The translations under genes were made by a program, and so were the position numbers. Below the pieces are notes generated by a model. The model saw nothing but the letters and a program-made list of their open reading frames with translations. It made no database searches and had not been told where the DNA came from. From NCBI GenBank assembly GCA_037043235.1, contig JAWRVZ010000327.1, forward strand, positions 248,001 to 312,000: 64,000 bases of DNA. The letters are read 5' to 3'. Every line of letters starts with the position of its first letter. Positions within the stretch are counted from its first letter, which is position 1. This stretch comes from Rhodeus uyekii. Taxonomy: Eukaryota; Chordata; Actinopteri; Cypriniformes; Acheilognathidae. Below are positions 9,984-19,729 of this stretch, one piece after another.

Positions 9984-10665
9984 ATCAACAACTCTTGAAC
10001 GTTTTATTTTTACATTTCACATGATCTCGATGTATTCCTCAACTCAACTCCACAACTGTGTTCTTGAATGTTGCATGCGTAAACGCTTCATCAGCAAACT
10101 TCAGCAAACGCGTAAACGCGTCATTTGTCATAGCAAACTTGATCTTCTCAGACATTCTGACTTCAATTGTCCAGTTGATATTAGATTAAGAACTAATATA
10201 TTCCTGCAAATGTGCTTATGATGTGCATACAGTATACTGTATTAGTTACTGAAGCGAAATCTTTAAATACGTAGCTTTGGATGGTACTTCGAAAAATTAT
10301 CCAGTCTAATAGTCTCTTATTAGTAATTAATTACTAACAGAATAAGAATATAAAAAAATATATATTTTCAAGAAATCTTCATACGACTTGAAAAACTGTC
10401 TATCTGACTGAAAGTGACAAAATGCCAGACAATTTTGAAAAGTTGATTAATAAATATAGGGCTGCCACTAATAATTATTTTGGTAATCTAGTAATTAGTA
10501 ATGTTTTTTCTTTCTTTCAAATAATCAGATCCTTTTTTTTTTTGGTAATAAAAATCAACCAAGAGAAAAAAGAACTAACTTTTGTTAAATATTAACTACA
10601 TATTTAATCCAAGTTTGGAATATCATTTTACAAATTTATCTCAAGCACATCTTTTTCTTGATATA
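9984..10665. other. AT-rich, no gene
   Basis: 9,978-10,015 is the right-hand orphan LINE piece. 10,016-10,090 is inverted relative to 7,925-8,020. The rest, to 10,665, is AT-rich with a TAATTAATTA dyad near 10,325 and poly-T runs. I see no coding potential. The right-arm equivalent is 46,649-47,333. Confidence 0.6.
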
Positions 10666-11345
10666 CAGTGGAGTTCACTTATCTCGAGTCATAATTAACT
10701 CGCCAATACTATTATGTCGACGATTTTGAAGTGGAACCGCCAAACTCCCTATTTGTCTCAGTATTTTCTTGTTGGTTATGTCGACTCCTTAATGTCGTCG
10801 TAATCTAGTATCTCGAGCATAAATGAGAGACAAATTATCCACTTCGCATGGGTATTTCGTGACTCATGAGCGTACCTCGTTCGCTGAGTTTGCGTTGCAG
10901 GTGCAGCGCGCGCTCACTTCAGCAACAGTTTACTCACTGAGGGATAACACACTGCAGGTATTCTGTGTTTTTTTTTTTCTTCTAAAAATGTATGGAGGTG
11001 TTAAGAGAAAACTGGACAATCAATCTCAAAGATGTCGACGTTTCAGTGGTTCACAAATACACAAGCAACAAACCTTCCCGTCAATGGTCCCTTGCTGATG
11101 GAGAAGGTGGACATTCTTGCTGCAAAGAATTTGACTGGACTTTAAAGCAAATCCGGGGTGGCTGAATCGTTTCAAAAAGAGGCGCAACATTGTCTTCAAA
11201 GTGATTTGTGGAGAGAGCGCAGCGGTTAAACAGAAGCAAGTGGTTCGGGGATTAAGAATCAAATGCGCACCGTGCTGGATGACTATGAGACTCTGAACAT
11301 TTCAGCCGATCGCTTCATCAAACAAATCGCGGCAACACTGTTGTG
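10666..11345 (+). mobile_element. Tigger/pogo-like transposon, 5' fragment
   Basis: It starts after TA with CAGTGGAGTTCACTTATCTC, a pogo/Tigger-style end. A degraded CENP-B/Tc5-type DNA-binding domain is readable at about 11,141-11,245 (NPGWLNRFKKRRNIV, then CGESAAV). Frameshifts separate it from the preceding K-R-K and L-M-E-K-rich helix region (10,990-11,110). The DDE domain and 3' end are missing. The right-arm copy is 45,969-46,648, minus strand. Confidence 0.78.
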
Positions 11346-12059
11346 TAAAAAAACACCATAACACGAGCATCTACATTCTCATTTAATCTCGTTTTTCTCA
11401 TTTACATCATGTACATCAATACATTTTAATTTTTCTTTCTCTTACTACAACCCACGGTTTGGTTTCACTTTTATAAGAAATACAACCGGCAGGTTTCAAA
11501 CCCGTCAACACTGATCGGGCTGTCAGAGCAGTCAGGTGGTTCACTGCTGGAGTTAAGCAGAGTGTTTGCTTCAAACGTCATTTTCACGTGACTAGTGACG
11601 TATGATACAAGCTCCGAAACAGTGGTTCATTGCAAAGCTCATTCGAGTTTGAAGCAAGCTTCGGAGCGTCGGTGTCAGACGTAACATCATTACAGCACCA
11701 TTGCCGCTTGCAGCCGCTCAAAATGTGTTTTTTAGAAAAAATTAGGTGAAATTGAATAATTTTCCGCGGCACACCTGACGATCTCTCACGGCACACTAGT
11801 TGAAAAACACTGTCTTGAGGGTTGTTTATCTTTGGGCTGACAGGTTGACAGGCAGCTGACAGGTCGTCCACCACCTTCACTCTGACAGCTGCGCTGATTA
11901 GCTGTCTGACCTGTCAATCATGCAAGAAAGCGTGATTGGCTGTGCTGCCATGAAGGCGGGCTCTTCTCTTAAAGGGACGAGCGAGAGACTGTTTTTTCTT
12001 TCTTTTTCTTCTGATTCTGACTTTCTTATTCTTATTCTTATTTCAAGCGCTGTGTACGG
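11346..12059. mobile_element. hAT-C terminus and related debris
   Basis: A hAT terminus ends at 11,812 (the reverse of CAGTGTTTTTCAACTAGTGT). Its subterminal block CGGCACACCTGACGATCTCT is at 11,767-11,787. No partner terminus was found. 11,880-11,960 shares blocks (TGCATGATTGACAGGTCA in reverse, CAGCTGTCAGAGTG) with the interior of hAT-D at 43,355-43,435, so the two are related. 11,980-12,050 is pyrimidine-rich. No gene. Confidence 0.6.
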
Positions 12060-12828
12060 ATTGTCTGCATCTGAGGGTTATATGTGGGGAAATCGGTAAT
12101 ATATATTTATGGGTTGTATGTTAATATATGTAATATATGATGTATGGGTTATCTCGATGCTTTTTTTTTTATCAAGGATAGATGGCAAGTTCATCATAAG
12201 TTGCTGTTGTTGTGTTTTCTCTTTCTTGCTTTTTGCCAGGTTCCGGTTTAAATTATTAACAACGCGGATTGGCTGGTCTTCAGAGGTGCAGCCTTTAAAA
12301 CTGGAGTCTGCGCAAGAGAGAGGGGCGGAGCTAGTGACTCAGTGTGTGGAGTTGTGCCAGCAGGCGTTGTTGGCAGCGTCCCAAAGAGCTTGTGAAAGAG
12401 CAAGCCAAAAGTTGTGGCTCCCTGCTATATAACGTTATAGTTCTCAGTGATTGTTGGGTATTAAAAAGGGAATCTGTGAACTGATGCCACTCCCCCGCCC
12501 AACGCTGATGACGTTGTATTTTCTTTTGTTTCGGTTTGTTTGTATTCTTTTTCTCACTCTGACTGTGCCTATTTTTGTTTATTGAAATATTCTCCTGGTT
12601 TCTGTAAGACAGGGAGTTAGGATAGAGCTATGTACTTTTATTTCATTTAATTTGTTAGGAAATTTTAGGTTTTAAAGACCCAGGCAGTCTGTTTTTGTTT
12701 GTTATTTTGGCACACTTTATGTTTCTATAACGAAGACCGTTCCTGAATAAAAGGACTTTAACTTGAAAACCTTGGACTCCGTTATAATTTATGTTACGCC
12801 CTCGTTCCCCTAGACTGGGGTCATAACA
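12060..12828 (+). mobile_element. Probable solo LTR or LTR fragment
   Basis: The end is well defined, ...GGGGTCATAACA at 12,828. An AATAAA signal lies at about 12,746 and a TATA-like CTATATAA at about 12,423. The end resembles the one in the spacer (21,034, TGTTACGTCCC read in reverse), suggesting one LTR family. I cannot locate the 5' TG end, a target duplication, a primer-binding site or gag-pol, so the start coordinate is approximate. Alternatives are a DNA element or an unrelated repeat. The right-arm copy is 44,492-45,260. Confidence 0.4.
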
Positions 12829-12851
12829 TCTATAATCTTAATCGTTTTAAC

Positions 12852-12999
12852 TATAATGATTTCTTTATCAAGAAGCCATTTTGTATTTGTGTTGCCATGC
12901 CATTAATTAAATTCATTCAAAGTCATTTTGTGGTACGAGTTTAATTAACGGCATGGCCACACAAATACAAAATGGCTTGTTGATAAAGAAATCATTATA
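12852..12999. mobile_element. Palindromic MITE
   Basis: It is 148 bp made almost entirely of two inverted halves. It starts TATAATGATTTC and ends GAAATCATTATA. Each half contains the block AGCCATTTTGTATTTGTGT, and the centre carries TTAATTAAA-type sequence. It would fold into a long hairpin. TA at the ends suggests a Tc1/mariner-type MITE. The right-arm copy is 44,321-44,468. Confidence 0.85.
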
Positions 13000-13565
13000 G
13001 TGGACTTGTGAAACTTGTATTCTGAAAATAGAAACAAGCGTGTTAAAAAACGTTTAATAAAAAGAAAAAAAAGTACTGATAATAACACTGGGGAAAATCT
13101 AAAAACATTTTCAACTGCATAAACCAGATGTAATGTGAAATGCAGTCTATCTGCCGTTCCTTATTCTAGATGGACTTCTGTCCATACATTTTTTTTTTAT
13201 TTAACTGTAATATAAACAATAATTATGATCCATTAATGACCAACTTAGTACCATAAAATATCACAGAACTAAAATATGGTGATTTATTTTATTTATTACA
13301 TTTATTTATTTATATTTTATTTAATTGATAAATTGTATACTTAAAGTGTTTGGTTTTTGGTTCTGACCCATAGGCTAAAAGGAATACCTAAGTGTTATGC
13401 AAGAGGAAACATGTTTATGTTGATAAAGTAAAAAATATTAATCCATCTCTCCCCAAACATAAAATACTAAGGTACGTCACAGTACATCACAGAAGTATTC
13501 AATGCATCATGTCACATTATGCATTAATATTTACCAAAACTCACAGCAAATATAATGAAATGCTA
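13000..13565. other. AT-rich, with the empty site of hAT-D
   Basis: No gene is seen. 13,164-13,171 (TTCTAGAT) is the unoccupied target of hAT-D, which is inserted at the matching place in the right arm (ATCTAGAG and ATCTAGAA around 43,095-44,149). The frame at 13,392-13,595 has no recognisable content. Confidence 0.7.
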
Positions 13566-13692
13566 ATGCTAATTAGTAGACGCACCTTGAATTAACATGT
13601 CTCTTTAGTCACATTGTTTACAGTCTTTTCTAGGGGTACCATCGTTTTTGTCTAGGCCTGTTCCATGAGTTTATTTTTTATAAATAATTGTT
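13566..13692 (-). mobile_element. Tc1 5'-region fragment
   Basis: This 127-bp segment is the reverse complement of 31-156, which is the 5' untranslated region of the Tc1 element at the arm's outer end (block CAGGCCTAGACAAAAACGAT and neighbours). Both limits are sharp. The right-arm copy is 42,566-42,692. Confidence 0.85.
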
Positions 13693-14270
13693 AATAAATG
13701 ATAAATAAATGTTAATAAATAAACTCCTCCTGTATCTTAAATTTTCCTCTTCTATATATTGCCTTTTATATAATCAATCTGTTATCTGTTTATTTGCCTT
13801 TGCATGAGTATAATTTTATAGCATAAGCATATGGACCACTAGGTGAACATAGGATGAATCTCCACTTCTATGGTAAAGGCACAGGAGGGTCAGTAAGATA
13901 TAAGATAAGATATCTATGGTAAAACTTGGACCACTGATCATATTAAAACTATAAAAACTATCTACCATCTTGATGCACCATTTGTGAATATACCTGTATC
14001 TTCTCTGAAGTTCACAAGAAAGTTTTCTTAATGTGCCAGTAAGACATAATTCAATAAAGACAAAGCAACTGAATGTGACAATTCACCTGAAATATTTATT
14101 TAAAAACATGTTTGAAATCTTATCCATCCCAGACACGATACCAGCAGCACAATCTTATAGTAGTCTAAAATCAACTTTATACTAGCATAGTATTTGATAT
14201 TATTTTACTTTCATTGAAACATTTCTCTTTACCATCTATTTTGATATATATATTCCTTTTTTATATATAT
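13693..14270 (-). repeat. LINE 3'-flank repeat (about 450 bp)
   Basis: 13,770-14,230 recurs inverted at 8,200-8,670, mirrored in the right arm (42,000-42,480 and 48,620-49,080), directly at 60,400-60,860, and diverged and inverted at 57,590-57,840. It always lies next to the LINE tail where a tail is present. No ORF. It is either an unnamed repeat or host sequence carried along by duplication. Confidence 0.75.
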
Positions 14271-14483
14271 ATTTACATTTATTCATTTAGCAGACACTTT
14301 TATCCAAAGCACTTTTATCCAAAACTTGAGGAATTCATAAAGCGATCTGTCCTGAAGACTGAAAAGTACATAGTGCTTACAATACAAAGTTTCGAACATT
14401 ACATACAAAAGTAGTACAAGCATGGGGAATAGAGGGAGTAAGAGAATTAATTTAAAAAAAATTGTGCGTGTATGTCATGTGAG

Positions 14484-15609
14484 CAGGGTTGGGTAGGTTA
14501 CTTTTAAAATGTATTTCACTACAGATTACAAAATACTTGCTTTAAAAAGTAATTTGTAACGTATTTTGTTACATTACTCAAGTTTAGTAATGTAATCTAA
14601 ATACTTTTAAATACTTAACACAAAAGACCATATTAACTTGATGTCCTGTATTAAGTTTACAACCTGTAAATAAAAATGAACTCTACCCATCATAGGATTT
14701 GGTTTTCTGCTACATTTTATTTTTAACATCAGTTTTCCACAGCACATCTAAAACAATGAGGGCAATCTTTGTGCAATCAAAGTGCTTGAATGTACCAAAA
14801 TGTATCAAAATAAATTAAATATTAATTAGCTGCAATAAAACCAACAAGTGTCATTTTAATGCAACAAGAACATACTCAAAGTGCTTATAATTCATACAAT
14901 TTTTCAAATTTCAGTAAACAGGAGCTTGAATTTGTAGTAGACAAAAAACACTACAAAGAAATTAAAGCATTACATTCAATGAAATGTTTACTCTCCAACT
15001 TGAAAAAAGTGGCACTCTTGTCTGTGTGCCACTGCCTTGATTTCTCCATTATTGCGTTTAATTTTTTGACGTTTCTTGACGTCATGTGTCGCAAAGCATG
15101 CGGTGCTGTGCCTTGAATTGCTCATTTACAATAATTCTTTAAATTAATTTAAACATTTAATTTCAGTTTATTCTGTTGTAGTTAACTATAAAACAAACAA
15201 AATTGTTATGTCATCGCACTTGCATCGCACTGTGATGTTACGTCCTTTTTCTTGTTTATAAGTAAAATTGTCTTTGAATTTCCACGAAACAAATGCATTA
15301 CGTGCTGTTTTCCCGTCCATTTTTTATGCAGTCTACACTCTCCAGCTTGCTAACTGAACAGGCTGCGCGCGCTTTTTATTTTTAAAGAGACAAAGTCGGA
15401 GAATCATCAGACAGCTTACGTCAATATTAATAAATAAATGACACTAAAATTCAAAGCAAATCACTTTGGTAATCTAAAATACTTTTTGAATGTAACTGTA
15501 ATCTGATTACCATCAATTTAAAATGTAACTGTAACGAAATACAGTTACTCAAATTTTGTATTTTAAATACGTAACGCCGTTAGATGTATTTCGTTACTCC
15601 CCAACCCTG
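14484..15609 (-). mobile_element. hAT-E nested in the LINE
   Basis: The ends CAGGGTTGGG (14,484) and CCCAACCCTG (15,600-15,609) are inverted. Flanking octamers CATGTGAG (14,476-14,483) and CATGTTAG (15,610-15,617) match at 7 of 8 positions. Subterminal GTAACG/CGTTAC-rich sequence is typical of a widespread vertebrate hAT group. Only a fragment of the transposase N-terminus remains. The copies are 40,643-41,768 and 61,099-62,194. In the third copy the first four terminal bases are lost. Confidence 0.9.
15186..15320 (-). pseudogene. hAT transposase N-terminal (BED-like) remnant
   Basis: A 44-residue frame starts MDGKTARNAFVSWKFKDNF and continues to TVRCKCDD. It matches the beginning of hAT transposases, where an aromatic-rich stretch precedes the BED zinc finger. 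The first cysteine pair is retained as C-K-C rather than the usual C-x2-C, and the His pair is absent because the frame stops. The same frame is at 40,932-41,066 and 61,789-61,923. Confidence 0.7.
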
Positions 15610-17299
15610 CATGTTAGGTGCTCATGGAAGAGATGTGTTTTCAGTAGTCTTTTACACCTTGACAAGGAATCTGCATTCTGGATGAGGGCAGGGAGATTGT
15701 TCCACCAGCAAGGAGCGGTGAATAAAAATGCTCTAGAGAGTGATTTTTTGCCTCTCTGTGTTGAGTTGTCACTCATTGATAGATCAAAGGTTTCGGTAGG
15801 TGTGTAGATTTGTAACATTGAGTGGAAGTATGAAGCTTGTGTAAGTTCTGTATGCACGAGTCAGTGCTTTGAATTTGATGCGTGCTGCAGGTGTAGTGAA
15901 ATGAGGAGTGGTGTGACGAGTTATTTTGGGTTGGTTGAAGAACAGACAAGCTGTGAGTTCACTCCAAGAGTTCTGGCAGACCTTGAAGGGGTAATCGTGG
16001 TGGTGCCGATCTGGACGGTGAAATCATACTGCAGTGTTGGATCGACGGGAAAGACTAAAAGCTCCATCTTTGCCAGGTTGAATTGCAGATGATGCTCTTT
16101 CATCCATGCCGATGTGGCCGCTAACCAGCTTGTGATTCTCGCAGCCAGGAATAACTGTGTATCATTGGCGTAGCGGTGATAGGAGAAGCCGTGTGCCTCT
16201 ATGATGGGACCCACTGATGTGGTGTACGTGGAGAAGAGAAGTGGTCCAAGAGCACCGGTGACCAGTTGACATTCTTTGGAGACCTCCCCGCACCATGCAA
16301 CCCTGAAGGACCCATCCGTGAGATAGGATTCAAACCACTGAAGAGGATGCCTAGTGACGAGAGGGTAGACAGAAGGATATGATGATTAACAGTGTCAGTG
16401 GCAGCAGATAGATCTAAAAGAATGAGAACTGAAAATTTTGAATCAGCTTTTGCACTCCTTAGAGCTTCAGCAACGGATAGTAATGCAGTCTCGGTTGAAG
16501 CCAGACTGGTTGAAGTCACCTTAACCTTCTTGAAGACTGGTTGATCAACCAGACTGGTTGATGTCCAACTGGCCATTCTGAGAGAGGACAAGAAGACACC
16601 TGGTTAAAAATAACACGTTCAAGAGTTTTTGATATGAATGGTAGGAGAGAGCCATGTCTGTAATTATCAACGGGTGATGTGAAGTTTAGATACATCTACC
16701 TCTGTGAGTGCAGAGGTGGTTGAAAAAAGGTTTGTGGTTACATCAGAGGTCAATCTATTTTCACGTGTGTGTAGAGCTGAGAACTGACTGCTGATAGTTG
16801 CAGTTTTGTTAATAAAGAAATGGGCAAAACCATTGGCAGTTAAAGAGGTAGAGGGTGGAGGGGGAAACAGAAGAGAGCTGAATGTTTTGAAAAGTGCATG
16901 CATGTTAGAAGCACTTTTAATCTTGGTGAGGAAATGCAAATATTTGCAGGTATGGACATCAGTAGAAAAGGTAGAGAGCAGAGATTTATACAAACTCAGG
17001 CCAGACGGGTCCTTTGATTTGTGCCATTCTCTCTAAGTTGCCCTTAACTTGGTTCACGAAGAGCATCCGTTAGCCAGGGGTTAGAGGGAGTAGCACACGG
17101 TGACCTGGAAGAGAGCGGACAGAAATGGTCTAGACAAGACGTTAGAGTGGAAAATAAAGTGTCTGTTGCAGTATTCACATCCAGAGATGAGAACTGTTTG
17201 GGAGAAGGAAGACAGGATGAAACGACAGAGCATGGATACCAGCATATGTGGTAGAAAAATATTTCACTTTCAAATCTTCAGACCTTTGTGCCTCAAGCT
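15594..17299 (-). pseudogene. LINE ORF2 remnant: RT and C-terminal domain
   Basis: From the 5' side (high coordinates): a pre-RT segment (YFSTTYAGIHALSFHPVFLL), a linker (ASNMHALFKTFSSLL then PPPPSTSLTANGFAHFFINK), RT motif A region (LILLDLSAATDTVNHHILL, canonical AFD changed to ATD), the motif C position reading YANDTQLF instead of YADD, then LAKMELLVFP and the C-terminal RAFLFTAPCWWNNLPALIQNA block. A duplicated stretch near 16,500-16,560 introduces a stop before ETALLSV, and a further frameshift separates motifs A and C. The endonuclease is absent. It is dead in all three copies. Confidence 0.88.
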
Positions 17300-17336
17300 T
17301 AATAGCTTGAGGCACAAAGGTCTGAAGATTTGAAAG
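17267..17336. repeat. Perfect 33-bp fold-back
   Basis: 17,267-17,299 and 17,304-17,336 are exact reverse complements separated by TAAT. One arm belongs to the LINE ORF (reverse of GAAGATTTGAAAG). Beyond the other arm the sequence is not LINE. It looks like a template-switch product. The copy at 38,916-38,985 is intact. The third copy at 63,852 keeps only one arm. Confidence 0.95.
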
Positions 17337-18060
17337 AGAACATTTTTGTATATTATTTATTTTATCATTGGCATTATCTCTATCCACAAATGTGCTGTAT
17401 TGTATTACAATTGTATAAAGTAATAAGTGAACACTAAATAATGATGCATCAGTGTGTAGCTGCATATGTAGTAACCATTTAATGAAAACAATAAGCCCTG
17501 TGAAACATAAACATCATTTACACTGATTTCAGAAAAGCTGAGCCATTTAACAACGCCATTTAGCTGTTCTGAAATCACATTCAGCACATTCGTGATGGGA
17601 GTTTGTGTGGAGCAGCTTGTACTGTGAACTGAAACACTGAATTAAAGAGCTGTCTTGCAAGAGACATCTTTCTAAGAACCATCATACACTGGAAAATCTA
17701 AGCTTTGGCATCAAAGTACATTTCTCTGAGCAAACATTGTATGATAAAATGCATTGAAACACTACACTTACCAGTAGTATTGATAAACTTTACTAAATGT
17801 TTCACTGTGCTTCTTCCTTTTTGGAAGCGTGGTCCTCAATGTCTTTTACGTTTAGTCCCGAACTCTAGACATGAACGTAATGAATTAATAATGCGGTGAA
17901 CGCCCAATGAACGCCCGTGTCATCTTCCGACGCTGTGTAAAGTTGTCAGGAATTTTTCCCTTTGAAAGAAATTCTTGCATTCCATCATAACACGTATATA
18001 AATCCATATAGTCCCTCACCACCAAATGACGTCACTATAAAGCGCGCAGATGCACAGTAC
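17337..18060. other. No gene recognised
   Basis: This is AT-rich single-copy-looking sequence within the arm. Short frames (17,405-17,587 minus, 17,705-17,899 plus) have no recognisable family and are preserved in both arms only because the arms are near identical. The right-arm equivalent is 38,192-38,915. Confidence 0.5.
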
Positions 18061-18073
18061 AAATCGTGCAGGT

Positions 18074-18551
18074 TTATCTTATCTTTCCAAGTCTCCCTAA
18101 AGTGAAAGAGCTTCATTTTAAAATAATAAATGATATATACCCGTCTAAGGAGCTTATCAAATCAAAATTTGATATTGGAGAAAACTCTTGTCAATTCTGT
18201 GATAGTGATATTGAAACCACTGAACATATTTTTTTTTATTGTAATTACTCAAAGTTGTTTTGGGCTCAATTGTGCAGTAAAATGTCATGTGTAATTACAT
18301 GGATAAATCCCCTTGAATACAAACAAATTAAGTTTGGTGTACTTAAGAAAGATTACTCACAACATTACTTAATTAACAACCTTTTTGATGTTGCTAAATA
18401 TTTCATTCATAAATGCAGATCTCTGAAAACCCCTCCATCCTTTCCTCACTTCTCTAATGAACTCAGACTTTTTGCTGCTTCTCTTAATGCTCTCTCAAAT
18501 GAAAAAGCTACTGCAGTTGCCAGCTTCTTCAGTAAACTAAGTGCTCAATAA
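18074..18551 (+). pseudogene. ORF2 C-terminus with zinc-binding RVT tail domain
   Basis: About 158 residues remain open. The segment VKELHFKIINDIYPSKELI precedes the cysteine-rich domain: C-Q-F-C, then T-T-E-H-I-F-F-Y-C about ten residues later, the CxxC...H...C pattern of the zf-RVT domain in fish L1/Tx1-type LINEs. The upstream ATG (18,066) lies in target-site sequence, so the start is accidental. No RT catalytic residues are present. The right-arm copy is 37,701-38,178, with one residue changed in the first segment. Confidence 0.85.
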
Positions 18552-18828
18552 CTACTTGCTACCCCTTGTAAGAAATTAGTTATCTATAATTGCTCTTTTA
18601 TTTTATTTATTTTTGTCTTTTATTTAATTATTATTTTTATTTTTTATTTATTTTTTCTCCTCTTTCCTTTTTGTTATTCGTGATTGTGCATTTAATGTAT
18701 TACATCACTATTACATATTGTATTTGCAAATATGTCTGCCTCGGAAAATTGTTAATATTGTTTATTCTGTACCTGTTTTGTATGTACATTTGTTTGCTAA
18801 TAAAAAAATAAAAAAAATATATATAAAA
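18074..18828 (+). mobile_element. 5'-truncated L1/Tx1-type LINE insertion
   Basis: It is flanked by a 13-bp target duplication, AAATCGTGCAGGT, at 18,061-18,073 and 18,829-18,841. The 3' end is A-rich (TAATAAAAAAATAAAAAAA, then a short TA run). It is truncated within the C-terminus of ORF2. Presence with the same duplication in both arms (37,411-37,423 and 38,179-38,191) shows that insertion preceded arm duplication. Confidence 0.92.
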
Positions 18829-18841
18829 AAATCGTGCAGGT

Positions 18842-19216
18842 ACGAAGCTGTCGTAATTAAGAGGAAGTGGTCATAGAATCGCGCGTGCGCAGAATACAAT
18901 TTGCGTGTACCAGTCGTGTTTCCGATAAAGTTCAAGTAGTCAACAGCCAATCAGCACGTCTGTGTGCATTCGGCAGCTCAACATAAACGCCTGTGATTGG
19001 TTGACGGCTCAACGTTGCAATAAACAACAGTTCAGTCTTTGAAGTCAAGGCTTTTGAAGTCTTCCGTTTTTTTCAGCTCTTTGAAGTGAACCCATTCCGG
19101 CATTCGAGGCCTTTCACTCAGTTAATTTACGTTACCATACCTTGCTTTATGTCACGCAAGCACATACTTTCCACAAATGTCAGAACTAGTAGATGTTTTG
19201 CCGAGTGCAACACAGC
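18842..19216. other. No gene recognised
   Basis: GC-balanced sequence contains two CCAATCA-type boxes near 18,947 and 18,993 and a repeated GAAGTC motif (19,030-19,065). These could be promoter relics, but no transcript or ORF is evident. The right-arm equivalent is about 37,036-37,410. Confidence 0.4.
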
Positions 19217-19620
19217 AGCTGTCCGGTAGCTCAGTCGGTAGGGCATCAGTGCTTTCATTGGCAAGGTAGCGGTTTCGGTTCCAGGCTAAACAAGACATCC
19301 CATAATGTCTTCACTGCACGCAGTTTAGGTGGCTTTTAGGTCTGCCAAATAGCAGGTCAGTAGACATTTTATTCTTCATTCATTCATTCATTCAATGAAT
19401 CCACTTGCGTTTTCCTCCTCTTATAGAGAAATTCAGAAGTATGTTATATTTATGCATTTGGATCACATTTTCCTCTATGGACCTCTGCTGAACCAGCTAA
19501 TACACTTGCAAACTAATTGGGCTCGATCCCAGGGAAAGCAAGAACAGTGTGCTCATTTAGTACAATATTAGTCACCTTGCATGAAAGCATCTGCCAAATG
19601 TACATGTCATATTCTTGTCA
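19217..19620 (+). repeat. Two degraded tRNA-derived SINEs
   Basis: 19,217-19,380 begins with an A-box-like TAGCTCAGTCGGTAG and a degenerate B box (CGGTTTCGGTTCCAG), then a poor version of the LINE-like tail, and ends in an ATTC repeat. 19,490-19,620 retains the B-box side (CTCGATCCCAGGGAAAGCAA) and the tail (AGCATCTGCCAAATG). The head is a tRNA relic, not a functional tRNA gene: the cloverleaf arms do not pair. Right-arm copies are at about 36,630-36,760 and 36,880-37,035. Confidence 0.7.
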
Positions 19621-19729
19621 ATCATCAGTAATGAACAAAATGTTAAAGAGAAGCTCTTTTACGCCTGCCTCATACACTTTGTAATTAACCGTTTTCGAAT
19701 AGCTTTTACTTTAACAATAATAATATAGT

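Larger units (their letters stand above)
14271..17303 (-). mobile_element. L2-clade LINE, 5'-incomplete, with nested hAT-E
   Basis: The minus-strand LINE has its 3' tail at 14,271-14,320 (reverse of GGATAAAAGTGTCTGCTAAA). The body is truncated at the fold-back at 17,300. Removing hAT-E (14,484-15,609) joins the ORF end to the 3' UTR. The tail is shared with SINEs in this window, implying this LINE class could have mobilised them. The right-arm copy is 38,949-41,981 and a third copy is 60,891-63,888. Confidence 0.85.

Noticed and set aside
14859..15116. 85-residue frame in both arms
   Set aside because: It lies in hAT-E opposite the transposase orientation and is broken in the third copy. No recognisable content.
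15556..15807. Conserved 83-residue frame in three copies
   Set aside because: Antisense to the LINE C-terminus, and it spans the hAT-E boundary. It is conserved only because the segment is duplicated.
18066..18551. Host gene encoding a 161-residue protein
   Set aside because: The C-terminal zinc-binding tail of a LINE, 5'-truncated, with a 13-bp target duplication and an accidental start codon in target sequence.
19217..19295. tRNA gene
   Set aside because: A and B boxes are recognisable, but the stems do not pair and a SINE tail follows. It is a SINE head.
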